64,000 nt of DNA from Anisodus tanguticus. Taxonomy: Eukaryota > Streptophyta > Magnoliopsida > Solanales > Solanaceae. Below are positions 37,301 to 48,217 of this stretch, piece after piece (position 1 is the stretch's first letter; each line of letters opens with the position of its first letter). The notes beneath the pieces were generated by a model that was given only the letters and a program-made list of their open reading frames with translations, did no database searches and was not told where the DNA came from. The stretch is taken from positions 48,849,062 to 48,913,061 of the forward strand of contig CM067545.1 of assembly GCA_034509755.1 (NCBI GenBank), read 5' to 3'. A program made the position numbers and the translations under genes.

Positions 37301-38437
37301 CCTCGTGAGCCCAAAAATGAAACATTTGATTTAATGATGTGGTGGAATGCTGCTAAGTCGACTTACAAGGTTCTCAGTTTGATGGCTAGAGACATCTTAG
37401 CCATCCCCGTATCCACGGTAGCCTCGGAATCAGCTTTTAACACATCTGGTCGAGTGCTTGATCAATTTCGCAGCTCTCTAACTCCTAAATTTGTGAAAGC
37501 TTTGATTTGTTGCCAAGATTGGTTGCGCTCAACTTCAAAATCCATTAGTGTTGAGAAATATATGGAAGATGCAGAAAAATATGAGGAAGGTAAGTCAATA
37601 GGTCTTTCTTTATTTTTGTTTTATGGATTTGGGTTATTTAGAATTTTTATTTCTGTGTATTATCTTTTGTCTTGGAATCTCACAATAGTTTAATTTTATT
37701 TTTGTAGAGCTTACTTGTGTCACGGAAGACATAATAGCGGATTAGTATGCAAGTGGACGTGTGACATTTATGGGCGTTTCTTTAGAAGTTGTATTTTTGT
37801 TTTATGTTTATTTGGAATTTTGTAATGTATTCTTCATTTAGTGATTGTATTGTATCCTGTTCCTCCATTTCAGTCATTGATTTCAGTCATGGGAGACCCA
37901 TTTTAGATTTTCAGTCACTGATTTCCTTCATTTTAGGCTCAAAAGCAGATCTGCAATTTCAGTAGTTTTGCAATGTTTTCTTCATTTATTCACTGGAATA
38001 CTGGATTATGCAGATCTGAAATCAGCTCATATATTTCTGTTAAATGTCATTGGATTATGCAGTGTAGTTTTGCAATATTTTCTTCATTTAGTGATTGTGT
38101 TGTAGTCATTTCAGATTCAGTCACTGTGTTGTAGTCATTTCAGTTTTGCAATGTTTACAGGGTACCCGGGAACCCATTTCACGGGAGACCCATTTCAGAT
38201 TTCCGTCCGTCACTATTTCCTGCATTTCAGATTTAGTCACTGATTATGCAGTAGTATTTATGACATAAATGATTTACAGGGTACCCGGGAACCTACCCGG
38301 AACCGCAGGGTCCGGGTAGGTTCCAGGTAATGATTGCTATGGGTAGGTTCCGGATAGTAGATTTAGGAACCGATCGTTTACTGGGTAGGGTCCGGGTAGT
38401 TCAAAAAAGTTAGGGTACCGGGACCCGCTCACCCCTA
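34304..38437 (+). mobile_element. hAT transposon, 4134 bp, nested in the LARD-like element
   Basis: Termini TAGGGGTGAGCACGGGTAC and GTACCGGGACCCGCTCACCCCTA (written in two overlapping parts: GTACCGGGACCC, CGCTCACCCCTA) form inverted repeats. The flanks GAACCACC (34296-34303) and GAGCCACC (38438-38445) are an 8-bp target duplication with one change. Subterminal regions are packed with GGGTAGGTTCCGGGTA-type motifs on both sides. Encodes one degenerate transposase at 35614-37745. Upstream of it are repeated TTTCTGTTAGTTTAG and AGTATTTGGGTTGAT segments (35060-35570). Confidence 0.93.
35614..37745 (+). pseudogene. hAT transposase (BED finger, RICESLEEPER/DAYSLEEPER-like), decayed
   Basis: Would cut and paste the surrounding transposon. 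ATG at 35614 follows a splice-like TTGGTAG. BED zinc finger: SEAWEYF, CNYCNEG, MWKHLRSCKK (residues about 20-70). Core: ALTTDIWTSIQNLSYLCLTAHFID written here only in part as TTDIWTS and CLTAHFID; then TITVDNASSNDVA and CAAHILNLIV. C-terminal hAT dimerisation domain: MARDILAIPVSTVASESAF. A likely last intron runs 37590-37707 (GT...TAG) before a 12-codon tail ending at 37745. Broken by a one-base loss in a G run near 36415, a stop in the segment near 36560, and an in-frame TAA near 37076. Otherwise well preserved, so recently inactivated. Confidence 0.9.
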
Positions 38438-38886
38438 GAGCCACCTAAAATGTATGCATGCATGACTTAAGATAAATGGTGGTATAGCTCTATCCTAAAT
38501 TTTCTAAGATTTGGCTTACTAGACTCAAGGTTCCCGAGCGGACTACTCGAGTGAAAAGGCTACGCGACCACCGGATGGTCCGGACACTCCGCGCATACAC
38601 CGACTCTCCTAAAATTTGGAAATTTGAAAGAATTTGCGGGTGCGCGAAACATACCTCGCGTGTAATGTGTGATAGTGTCAATTTCCGAAGTGGAAGAAAT
38701 ATGAGCGGAATGCCAATTTAAGAAAAGAGTAAAGAAAATAGCAATTAAAGCAGTTAAACATACAAAGTTCCAAAAGGAAACAATTTAAAACAGTAGATCA
38801 AATAAGGAGCAAAATAAAATGCATTAATAATTAACCTGGATTTGCTATGGTTAAGAACCTGAAACTCCCCAGTGGAGTCGCCATGC

Positions 38887-41704
38887 TTTCGCGCCCGTTT
38901 TTAACCCGCGGCTCACGACGTAATGGGTCGATTCCCTCTGGATTGGATAAAAAAAGCTTGTTTTGAGGAGTCGCCACCTAATTATTCTAAGGTGAATTAG
39001 GGCACCTAAATGTTAACTAAATGCTGCAATATAACTCCAATTTTGGTCTTCGAAACTAATGAGATTCTAGGTAAGGGTTCTTTATTATCCTAAAGGGAAG
39101 AGGTTAGGCATCCTTTAAGATCCGCTAACTTGCGGTTATCCGGTCAAACTCAGGTTAATTATTATGCTAGAAAAATGCATTTTTTCCAAGTATAAAAAAT
39201 AATGTTGCAAGTAGTTAACAAAAGAATGCATTTTGTACAAGTATGCATTTGTATGAAAATTGATAAAATATATGCAAGGTGATTTTTTATGGGCGACGGG
39301 CCTAAAAATAGATAAACTAGCGATGGATTTCCAGTTTTAGACTACCATATTAATTAATTCTAAGTCTACCTATTCTAAATATTTCAATAACTTCACGAGT
39401 ACAATAATATTACAATACATAATGAAATAAAGCTGAATTAAATAAAGTAAAAACAACAACAAAATAAATAATCTCTGAGGGGTATTTACCTCCTTTGACT
39501 TTCATACATATGCCTTGCAAGTTGTCAAGAACAAACGGTTAGAAGCAGTTGAAAATAAATAACTTCGGACCCGTATCCAAAATAGTAAATGTATTTATTA
39601 CGGAGGGCTCAGACTTAAATTTTGAAAAGATCATTCCAATCACGTCGTGGCTGTGAACATATGACATGTTGGTCATTTTAGTTGTCTTGCCTATCGAACA
39701 TGTTGGTCTCTCAGGTAAAAAAAGATTTAAGTTTCATCCTTACCCAAAAGTTTTATTTTTCGTCTTTTCAACTGTGGAGGCTTAAAAAATCGACAGATAT
39801 TTTTTCATCGGCCAGAGTGCAGTATTTATTTAAATCAGTAGAACAGTAAAGAAAACGGAAACTGAGAAAATAATTTCCGAAGGGACACGACCTCAAATTT
39901 AATTTCATTGGCCAGAGTGCAATATTTGTTCAAATCTGTAAAACAGTAAGATATCCGTGTACAGATGTTTAAATGCCAAAAAAAGCAAACTAAAACAGAA
40001 GAGCATTTTCTGAAGGAGCACGACCTCAAATTCAATTTCATTGGCCTAAGTGTATATTTGTTCAAATCAGTAAAACAGTAAGATATCCGTGTAAATATTT
40101 TTGAATGCCAAAATAAACAAACAGTTTGCAATTAAAACGTCCGACCCGAATTCTGAAATTTTTGGACCGAAGCAGGGTTCAGAATGTTTCTGAAAACCCG
40201 ACCTGGATTCTGAAATTCGACCCGACCCGGATATTGACAAAAACAGTAAAGAAAATTAGGTATTTTGACCCAGTTCCGAAAAAACAAACCCGGATAGATG
40301 ACTTGGATTTCGGGTCGACCCGACCCGAGAAATGCAACCCGAAACAGTGGTGACCCGGAATCAATTTTTTTTTGCATTTTTCAAATAACCAACAACAAGA
40401 TATAAAACACAAAATCTGAAAATTTACCCAAACCGGGTCGACCCGACCAGACCCGACCCGGATCGGTGACCCTACCAGAATCAGGGGTTCCGACCCGAAT
40501 CGATTTCTTCCCAAATTTCAGATAACCAACAACAAAATATCAAGCATATAAATCTGGAAATCTACCCAAACCGGGCCGACCCGGCCTGGATCGATGACCC
40601 AACCCGAATCGATTTCTTTCCAAATTTCAGATAACCAATAACACAATATCAAGCATATAAATCTGGAAATCTTACCCAAATTGGGTTGACCCGACCCGCA
40701 TAGTGAACCAAATCGGAAAACCCAAAAACAATGAAGAACAACAACAAAAGCAGATTTTTTGAATTATATTTCGGACTCTTCAAGATGAAGAACACATGCA
40801 AAGAAGAACAAATACCCTTAAGAAGATTTCGGATTTCAAAACTTAATGCTCGATTTTTGGACCTCAAAATTCTACCAAAACCGACCAAAAACTCCGACGC
40901 CCAAAATAGTGAACAAATGGGGGTTTATATAGATGGATTCAGACCTCAAAATTCCCCCCTAAAATCGAGTTTGAAATCGAAAATAAAGGGGCAAAAGGTT
41001 GCGGATTTTAGGGGTTGAAATCGCGGGTTTTGGAGGTGAAGTGATGGGTGCGGCGTAGGTGGTGTAGGGTGGCGGTGACCGATGGGTTTCAGGGGTGTGG
41101 GGTATGGGGGTTGTCGACCGAAAGGGTGTGTTTTGTGAAGGAGAGAAAGAGAGGAGAGTGTTTTTTTTGTGTATGGTTTTGTTTTTGGGGAATAAAAGGG
41201 GTTGGTCGAATTGGGCTCGGGTAGGTTGGGCCGCCGGTTGGGCCTCGTGGGTTGAAACAAAGATTGTGGATTTGGGCCTCTTTTTATGGGTTAATTATTT
41301 TGGGTTGGGAAATGAATGGGTGTTGGGTGAAACTGGTTTGGGTTAAAATAAATAAAAAGGGGTTTAAAATATTTTGAAGAAAAATGTAAATTATTTAAAT
41401 AAAAAATAAAAAATATAACGGTGTGAATATAATATTTACGGAATGCTTAATGCTTAATGCTTAATGCTTAATGCTTAATTAGAATAAAAAATGCGATGCA
41501 ATTTTGCGAAAATAAAATAACATAAATATTAGGATAAAAGTATGATTATGATATTAAAATGCAATTGACGGTAAAAAATGCAAATAATAATAATGATGAT
41601 ATATATACATATATATGCCTATATTTTAAAATTGTTTTGAGGTTTCAAAATATTTAAAATTGCAAATAAAATTATAAAAGATGGGACAAAATTGGGTGTC
41701 AACA
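38887..41704. repeat. Right LTR of the LARD-like element (2818 bp)
   Basis: Starts TTTCGCGCCCG (G lost from the TG end) just after AACTCCCCAGTGGAGTCGCC, and ends GGGTGTCAACA. Full length relative to the left LTR. Carries a five-fold TTAATGC expansion at 41446-41480 where the left LTR has a single degenerate copy. Confidence 0.9.
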
Positions 41705-41915
41705 ATAGGTATCTCAATGTGACATTTTCTGAAATATTAGGTATTTGAATGTGATATTTTCTCCGAAATATTTCACCAATTAATGCTTTTGTTTCAAGTA
41801 GACATTTTCTCCATATTTTATTTCACCAATATCCATGACAATAGCCAGTGAGTAGCCATACCGAGTGAATGGTGATAAATTGAATATTGTTCATCGAAAA
41901 ATCATATTTTATATA

Positions 41916-42150
41916 CTCTCTGTCCCAAATTATATGATACACTTTTTTTTAGTTAGTCTCGAAAAGAATGATATATTTTTTTATTTGACAACAATTTAAC
42001 TTTAAACTTTACTTTTTACGCTTAATGAGATGATCTATAACCACAAAATTATATTTGGCTTGTTTTAGACCACAAAATTTAAAAATCTTCCTTTATTTAT
42101 TAAACTTCTACCAAGTCAATCTATATCATATAAATTGGGACGGATAGAAT
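41916..42150. mobile_element. MITE with GTCCCAAATTATATGA inverted ends
   Basis: Left ACTCTCTGTCCCAAATTATA and right TCATATAAATTGGGACGGAT are inverted repeats of over 20 bp with few mismatches. Related degenerate copies lie in introns of lyase gene A (9158) and of the last CAD-like gene (63565). No coding. Confidence 0.75.
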
Positions 42151-42333
42151 ATATTACATCTTGAATATACTTAGCAAAATTTCTCACGTTATCGCTGAAA
42201 ATAACCTTTGCTCATTCTTGTACTCAAAGGCCTATCCATGTATAGAGAATGTTAACAACCAAAAAAATGTTCTCTATATTGCTACTTATTGTTGTTGTAG
42301 TACCCAAAAAATCAAGAATCACCAAAAAAAGAT

Positions 42334-42418
42334 ATGAAAAAATCATATGAAAATGAGCACCCAATAAAGGCATTTGGATAGGCAGCTAGAGAATTTCTCC
42401 TTTCAATTTCTCAAGAAG
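42334..42418 (+). pseudogene. Isolated broken exon 1 of a CAD-like dehydrogenase
   Basis: ATG AAA AAA TCA gives MKKSYENEHPIKAFG, then a TAG (42379-42381) where the paralogues have Trp (AFGWA), then AARE. About 11 bp are missing where RDTSGVLSP is expected; the exon ends at a GT donor (42419). The 25 bp before the ATG also resemble the leader of the next CAD-like copy (43950-43977), so a whole 5' region was duplicated. No further exons follow: a LINE fragment replaces them. Confidence 0.85.
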
Positions 42419-42479
42419 GTAATAATATTGATTATTTTCTTGAAATTAATGTTCTCTTTTTTCTATTTTTGTATGGGTC

Positions 42480-43603
42480 TGCATCAGGGATCCATTCTTA
42501 ACCTATTTTTGTTTGCCTTGGTGATGGACGCACTGACACGTTACATTCAAGGGGAGGTGTCATAGTGCATGTTATTTGTAGATGACATTGTATATATTGA
42601 TTGACGAGACGCGAAGCTGGAGGTTTGGAGACAGACTTTGAAGTCTAAAGGTTTGAAGTTGAGCAGGACTAAGACATCATACTTAGAGTACAAATTCAGT
42701 AATGTGATTCATGTAGTGGGCGAGGAAGTGAGACTTGATACTCAAGTCATCCCCAAGAGAGGAAGTTTCAAGTACGTGGATTCAATTATCAAAGACAATT
42801 GAGAGATCGAAGATGATGTTAATATTGTATTGATGGGGGATATATGAAATGGAGGTTCATATCCCTTTTTGTGTGCTATAAGAATGTGTCTTCTAGACTT
42901 AAGGGCTCTTTTTATAGAGTGGTGGATAAATCGGCTATGTTGTATGGGGCGGTAGAAAGCTCATGTCCAGAAGATGAAGGTAGTATAAATGAGGATGTTG
43001 AGATGGATGTGCGTCATACCAGGAGAGATAACATTAGGAATTAAGTGAGTCGGAACAAAGTGGTATTGACCCATGTGGTGGACAAGATGCGGAAAAAAAA
43101 GGTTGAGATGGTTCGATCATATGCAGAGGAGATGTGCAGATGCTCCAGTGAGGAGGTGTGAGAAGTTGGTAGTGGTGGAACTGAGGAGAAGGAGAGGTAG
43201 ACCAAAGAAGTCTCAGGGAGAAGTGATTATGCAGGATATAACACAACTTCAGCTTACCGAGGACATGACCCTTGATAGGAGGGTGTGGAGGTCGAGTATC
43301 AAGGTAAAGGCTAAAAGGTTTTTGCGCGGATTTCCTTTTCGTACCAGGAATATTAGTATCTTTTTACGTTTGCTTTCTTGGATCTCTAATATAACTATAG
43401 CCTGATTGTTTCTTTCACTTCGTTTATCTTATTGTCTTGTTGTTTTACTGCCTATTATTACTGCTGCATCTTCATTTCTTCTTGAGCCAAAGGTCTATCA
43501 GAAACAACCCCCCTACCTTCATAAGATAGGGATAATGTTTGCGTACACTCTACCCTCTCCAAACTCTACCTGTTGAAATTATATTAGGTATGTTGTTATT
43601 GTT
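42480..43603 (+). mobile_element. 5'-truncated LINE (non-LTR retrotransposon) with RT remnant
   Basis: Encodes in broken frames the end of a LINE reverse transcriptase: LHQGSILNLFLFALVMDAL, then CMLFVDDIVYID (the catalytic FADD-type box), LEVWRQTLKSKGLKLSRTKT, KRGSFKYV, LRWFDHMQRRCADAPVRRCE and RRRGRPKKS. Stops occur throughout. The 3' part has the tail AGGTATGTTGTTATTGTT, shared with the fragment at 7177-7427. It lies between the broken CAD exon 1 and the CAD pseudogene. Confidence 0.88.
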
Positions 43604-43729
43604 AATAATTCGTTAAATTTATCAAGATTCAAAGTTAGACCGACCAGAAGTGCAAATATCAATTAATTGTGTGATAGCCTTTGCTTCACACTTCACATGA
43701 TACACATGCATTGTCCTTAGGCCCCTTGC

Positions 43730-43977
43730 ACTCAAAAGGACTACATAACAATGTAACAACAACCTTGATATATGCAGCAGTACTAGCCAGCACTAAAAAA
43801 GGCCTATATAAAGATGTAACAACCTTGATATATGCAGCACTACTAGCCAACATTTATTTTTCTTAGTACTCTAATATTATTGCTTTCTCTTTCTTTGTTA
43901 TTGCAATTATTGCTACATAGTAGTGCGTTGCTCTATTACTTAGTTAGTATCCAAAAATCTAGAATTACCAAAAAAAA
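43730..43977 (+). promoter_or_regulatory. Upstream region of the CAD-like pseudogene with TATA box and tandem duplication
   Basis: TATA-like CCTATATAAAG at 43802-43812. A segment containing AACCTTGATATATGCAGCA and TACTAGCCA is present twice in tandem (about 43752-43793 and 43818-43854), the TATA box lying between the copies. The leader just before the ATG is A-rich. Confidence 0.5.
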
Positions 43978-43984
43978 ATGGAAC

Positions 43985-44003
43985 TGTAAGATGATATTAA
44001 TCT
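43985..44003 (-). repeat. 19-bp remnant of the 3' LTR of copia 3
   Basis: Plus-strand TGTAAGATGATATTAATCT equals the terminal bases of the 5' LTR (48024-48042). It directly abuts the RNase H end (LPRQLFLDF), so the 3' UTR and about 175 bp of LTR were deleted after insertion, while the target duplication survived. Confidence 0.85.
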
Positions 44004-47000
44004 AGAAGTCAAGAAATAACTGTCTGGGAAGTCCTTTGGTAAATATGTCTGCATACTGATAGGATGATGGAACATGTAACACTCTGACATGGCCTAACGC
44101 AACTTTCTCACGAACGAAGTGTAGGTCTATCTCAATATGCTTGGTTCGCTGATGTTGAACCGGATTATGAGAAAGATAGATGGCAGAGATGTTATCACAA
44201 TACACAATAGATGCCTGACGCAAAGGACACTGAAGTTCTAACAGTAAATTTCTGAGCCAACAAATCTCAGCTACTATATTTGCAACGCCTCTGTACTCAG
44301 CCTCGGCAGACGGAGCGAGATAAGGTAGCTGTCGCTTGCGGACCAAGAAATCGATTATCCCCTAAGAAAACACAAAAGCCGGAGGTGGAGCGTCGCGTGT
44401 CCGGACACCCCGCCCAATCGCATCCGTATATGAAAGCAACTCCGTCCGTGCGAGAGGGTATAGGTGCAAACCATAATCAAGAGTGCCCTTAATGTATCGA
44501 ATGATACGCTTAAGAGCAGTGAAATGAGACTCCCTGGGGCATGCATGAATAAGCACACCTGCTGAACAACATAAGCTATGTCTGGCCTGGTGAATGTGAG
44601 ATACTGAAGTTCACATGCAAGGCTCCTATACAGAGTAGGATCAGAGACTAGAGCACCATCCATAGCACTGAGCTTAGATTTGGAATCAATTGGAGTAGGC
44701 ACCTCTTTGAAGTTCGCCATCGTAGCCAATTTAGTGACTTACGGAGACGGCACACATAGTGAGGAACTGTTGGATGGGTGAACCCTGGTGGCTGATGCAT
44801 GTAGACTGCCTCTCTCAGATCCCCATGTAAGAATGCATTCTTCACATCAAGCTGATGGATCGGCCAGTGTTTGCCCATGGCTATGCTCAAAACTGTGCGG
44901 ATGGTAGCCGGTTTGACAATTGGGCTGAAGGTCTCGCCACAATCAATGCCCTCCTGCTGATTTGTGCCATTAGCCACAAGACGGGCCTTATACCTCTCAA
45001 GATCCCCATTGTCTCTGAACTTGTGACGAAATAGCCACATACAACGAATGTCATTCACCCCCTCAGGTCTAGGTACTAGATCCCACGTGTGATGTTTAGT
45101 TAAAGCATTGAATTCCTCATACATAGCTGCATTCCAATTAGGGTCTTGTTTGGCCAATTTTGGGTTCTTTGGAAATGGAGAGATGGCTTGGGCAGACAAG
45201 TTGAAATGGACTTTGGGTTTGAAGATTTCATGCTTTGAACGAGTTTCCATTGGATGGGTAGGGACAGTAGGTGGCAGAGTGGTGTCTGTGATGGGGGGTA
45301 AAGTCGGATAAGGAGAGGGTGGGGGCGAAGCCGTCGGAGGCGCCGCGGCTCCTAGATCGAGAGTCGCGGCGCTAGAAGGTTGACAGGCTTCTCTGAAGTT
45401 TGGGTGCCGCGGCTCTGACGACGGAATAGAGGATGTGAGTTGTTCGATTATGAGGGGAGAGATGGTAGACTCGTCAAGAAATGAGTAGTCTTGTTTTTGG
45501 AATTTTGGAAGATTCAAAAATGGGAATGTGGTCTCGTCGAATGTGACGTGACGAGATATGTGGATCTGACGAGTCGACAAGTCATAGCATAGATAGCCCC
45601 TATGGTTCGCGGGAATCCTAGAAAGACACATGGAGTGGACCTAGGAGCGAGCTTGTGAGGGGCGGTGGAGCTAAGGTTGGGATAGCACAGACAACCAAAA
45701 ATCCGTAGATGATCATAAGAGGGGATTCTATGGTAGAGGATTTCGGTAGGGGTCATATTGTGAAGAGTGCTAGTAGGGAGAGTATTTAGAGTGTATTCTG
45801 ACATTTTAGCAGCATAGACCCAGAAGGGTGGAGGGAGGGAGGCATGAATCAATAGGGTGCGAATCATATTGTTAATGGTGCGGATGATTCTTTCACTTTA
45901 CCGTTTTGTGGTGAGGTGTGAGGACAGAAGAAGCGAAAGACCATGCCATTATTGGTACAAAAGCGGTGAAACATAGAGTTATTGAATTCACGACCATTAT
46001 CGCACTGAAATGATTTTATGCCTTTTTCAAATTGTGTTTGAATTAAATTGCGAAACTCAAGAAATTTGACAAACACTTCTGATTTAAATTTAAGAGGGTA
46101 TAATCAAACGTAGTGTGAAAAATCATCAAGCAACACAAGATAGTATTTATGACCGAGAGAACTAGGGATAGGAGATGTCCATAAATCGGCATGTATGATA
46201 TCAAAAGGAGCAAATGTAACACTAGTAGATGATTTAAACGGAAGACGAATATGTTTGCCTAAAGAGAAAGAAACACAATTTTGGGCAAGTTTCCCATTAC
46301 AAGCAATGAAATTGTTGCCTCTAAGAAAATTAAAAATTGGGACGCCTGGATGACCAAGCCTATTATGCCAGGTTGAAGAAGAAGCAACCTCTAGAGTGAC
46401 GGGAGAGCAAGATCTGGCAGCGGAGGTGGAAGTGAATGGATAGAGATCCCCCGTGCTATTGCATCTCGTAAGAGGTGTCCCCGTATGAAGATCCTTTACA
46501 GTAAATCCAAAAGGGTCAAAATCCACGAGACGAATTATTACGAGTAAATTGGCGGACAGATATGAGGTTCTTAATCATGTGTGGGGCATATAGGGTGTTT
46601 TTGAGGGAGAAGGGTGGATGAGGAGGTTGTGTGTATGAGGTACCATAACCCTTAACTAGAATGCGTTATCCACTACCAACTGTAACATATTGAGGATGCT
46701 TTAAACAAAACAGTTTAGGAATAGTACCTGCAGACTGGGTGACGTGAGATGTGGCGCCTGAGTCCATGTACCAAGTATTGTCAGGCTGTTGCATAGATAG
46801 GGTGCTGAACGCCTGACCCAACTCAATGGGTATCATGCCGTAGGAGGGCTGCGGGACCTGACCTTGCATGAAGTGGGCCTGCTGTGGGGCTGGAGCGGGG
46901 CCTAACAAACCGGGATAAGAATATGGATTGTATGGCTGCTGGTACTGGAATGGACTTGGCGATGCGGCTCTGAACTGGGGCGCCGCAGCTCTGTACTGGG

Positions 47001-47886
47001 GCGCCGCGGCGCTGTAGACGAACTGCTGAGGAGCCGCGGCCCAGTTGTTCTGCGATCTCTGTTGCTGTTGCTGCTGTTGGTTCTGTTTACCGCGACCCTT
47101 GCCACGACCACGGCCTCCTCTACCGCCGCGGCCCTGCCGCTGTTGGGAGTTGTCCGGTGGCGTCTGATCTTGGGGTTGCGTGTCGACAGCTAACACCTGC
47201 TGGGCGTGCTCATTCTGCTTAGCACGATGGGTTTCTTCGAGCAACAATTGTGAGCGAGCTTTGTTAAAACTCGATAGCGGATCTGCCTATTGAATAATTG
47301 TGGCCAAAGTATCATATTCGCCCTTAGTAAGGCCAGAAATCATTTGTAGCACCATTTTATCGTCAGTGACAGGCGTGCCGATGTTGGAGAGTTGATCTGC
47401 TAGAAGTTTAAGTGGCTTGCCGTACTCAGAGACATTGGAGAAGTTTTCAAGACGTGTTTTGTTGAACTGTTCTTCCAAATACACGGCACGAGTGTGCTTG
47501 TTGTCCTGAAAAATTTCCTCCAAACGATTCCACAGGTCAAGGGCTGTGGAGTCAGATTTCATGATAGTAAGGAGCAAATCCTAAGAGATACTACCATATA
47601 TCCATTGTTTGACGCCGGCGTCGAGACGATGCCAGATAGAATCATCAACCTCCGTAGGGCGCGAAATAGTGTCATCAATATGGTCAAGCACATTATAGAG
47701 ACATGCATGATTGCGAAAAAGTTCAACCCAGGGAGAATACTGGTTGTTTTCTTGATCAAGAATAATGGGAATATGGTTCTTGATGTTGGAAACAGTAAGG
47801 GCGGGATGAAACGGTGGTGATGACTTTGTTGTGGGATTTGTGGAGGTAGAGGCGTCAGAAAGTGTGGAAGAATCAGGGATAGCCAT
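44002..47886 (-). pseudogene. copia 3 gag-pol, internally deleted
   Basis: Starts at 47886 with MAIPDSSTLSDAST, Gag domain FHPALTVSNIKNHIP and NQYSPWVELFRNH, stops at about 47579 and 47287, Gly/Arg-rich Gag tail RGGRGGRGRGKGRGK, protease TWYMDSGATSHVTQS (catalytic DSGA intact), integrase zinc region TWHNRLGHPGVP, core HADLWTS and FQCDNGREFNN, a frameshift around 45880 and another near 45590, RT with EFNALTKHHTWDLV and HQLDVKNAFLHGD, then a jump at about 44735 from YVCRLRKSL straight to MANFKEVPTPIDSKS. About 330 bp, including the YVDD active site, are missing relative to copia 2. RNase H end with KASIVYCDNISAIYLS-like sequence (here QASIVYCDN) and YADIFTKGLP is present. Confidence 0.9.
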
Positions 47887-48023
47887 CTAGAGAAGAGAAG
47901 AAAGGAAGAACAAAACCCGAAAAACAAGAAGAAAATCCGGGAGGGCCGCAGCGTAGGAGAGGCAGCCGGCGGCTGTGGAAGAGAAAGGTTTTTAGGGTTT
48001 TGTTTATTTGGCTCTTGATACCA

Positions 48024-48217
48024 TGTAAGATGATATTAATCTCCCTTGAGGAGTCTTTCATTAATATCAAGGTATATATAGAGTACAATATTCATCCCTT
48101 ATACAATAGGAATCCTAAGCCTATACAAAAGAGGAATCCTAGTCTTACCATAATTATATTTACACAATATATGGAAATATTCTAATTATGGGTAGGGAAT
48201 ATATTTACACATTTACA
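48024..48217 (-). repeat. 5' LTR of copia 3 (194 bp)
   Basis: Reverse strand starts TGTAAATGTGTAAATATATT and ends TAATATCATCTTACA, immediately followed by the primer site TGGTATCAAGAGCC. A TATATATAGAG tract inside (plus strand CTC/TATATA near 48070) may be the LTR promoter. Confidence 0.88.

Larger units (their letters stand above)
27718..41704. mobile_element. Large LTR element without polymerase genes (LARD-like), 14.0 kb
   Basis: Bounded by long direct repeats (27718-29793 and 38887-41704) that start TGTCGCGCCCGTTTTTAACC (TTTCGCG in the right copy) and end TTGGGTGTCAACA. The outer flanks carry the same 5 bp, ATAGG (27713-27717 and 41705-41709). After removal of the nested hAT element the internal region is about 5 kb and shows no gag, protease, RT or integrase in any frame, only tandem repeats. 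No canonical tRNA primer site was recognised after the left LTR. It is therefore non-autonomous and presumably relied on another element's proteins. Confidence 0.9.
43985..48217 (-). mobile_element. Ty1/copia retrotransposon 3 (Ale/Retrofit-like), inserted in exon 1 of the CAD-like gene
   Basis: Minus-strand element flanked by exact GGAAC duplications (43980-43984 and 48218-48222). Removing it and one copy of GGAAC rejoins the host codons ATG GAA CAA TCA CAT. Full 194-bp 5' LTR on the right, primer site TGGTATCAAGAGCC (48010-48023 on the reverse strand), gag-pol, and only 19 bp of the 3' LTR on the left. The RT catalytic region is deleted. Closest relative in the window is copia 2. Confidence 0.95.
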
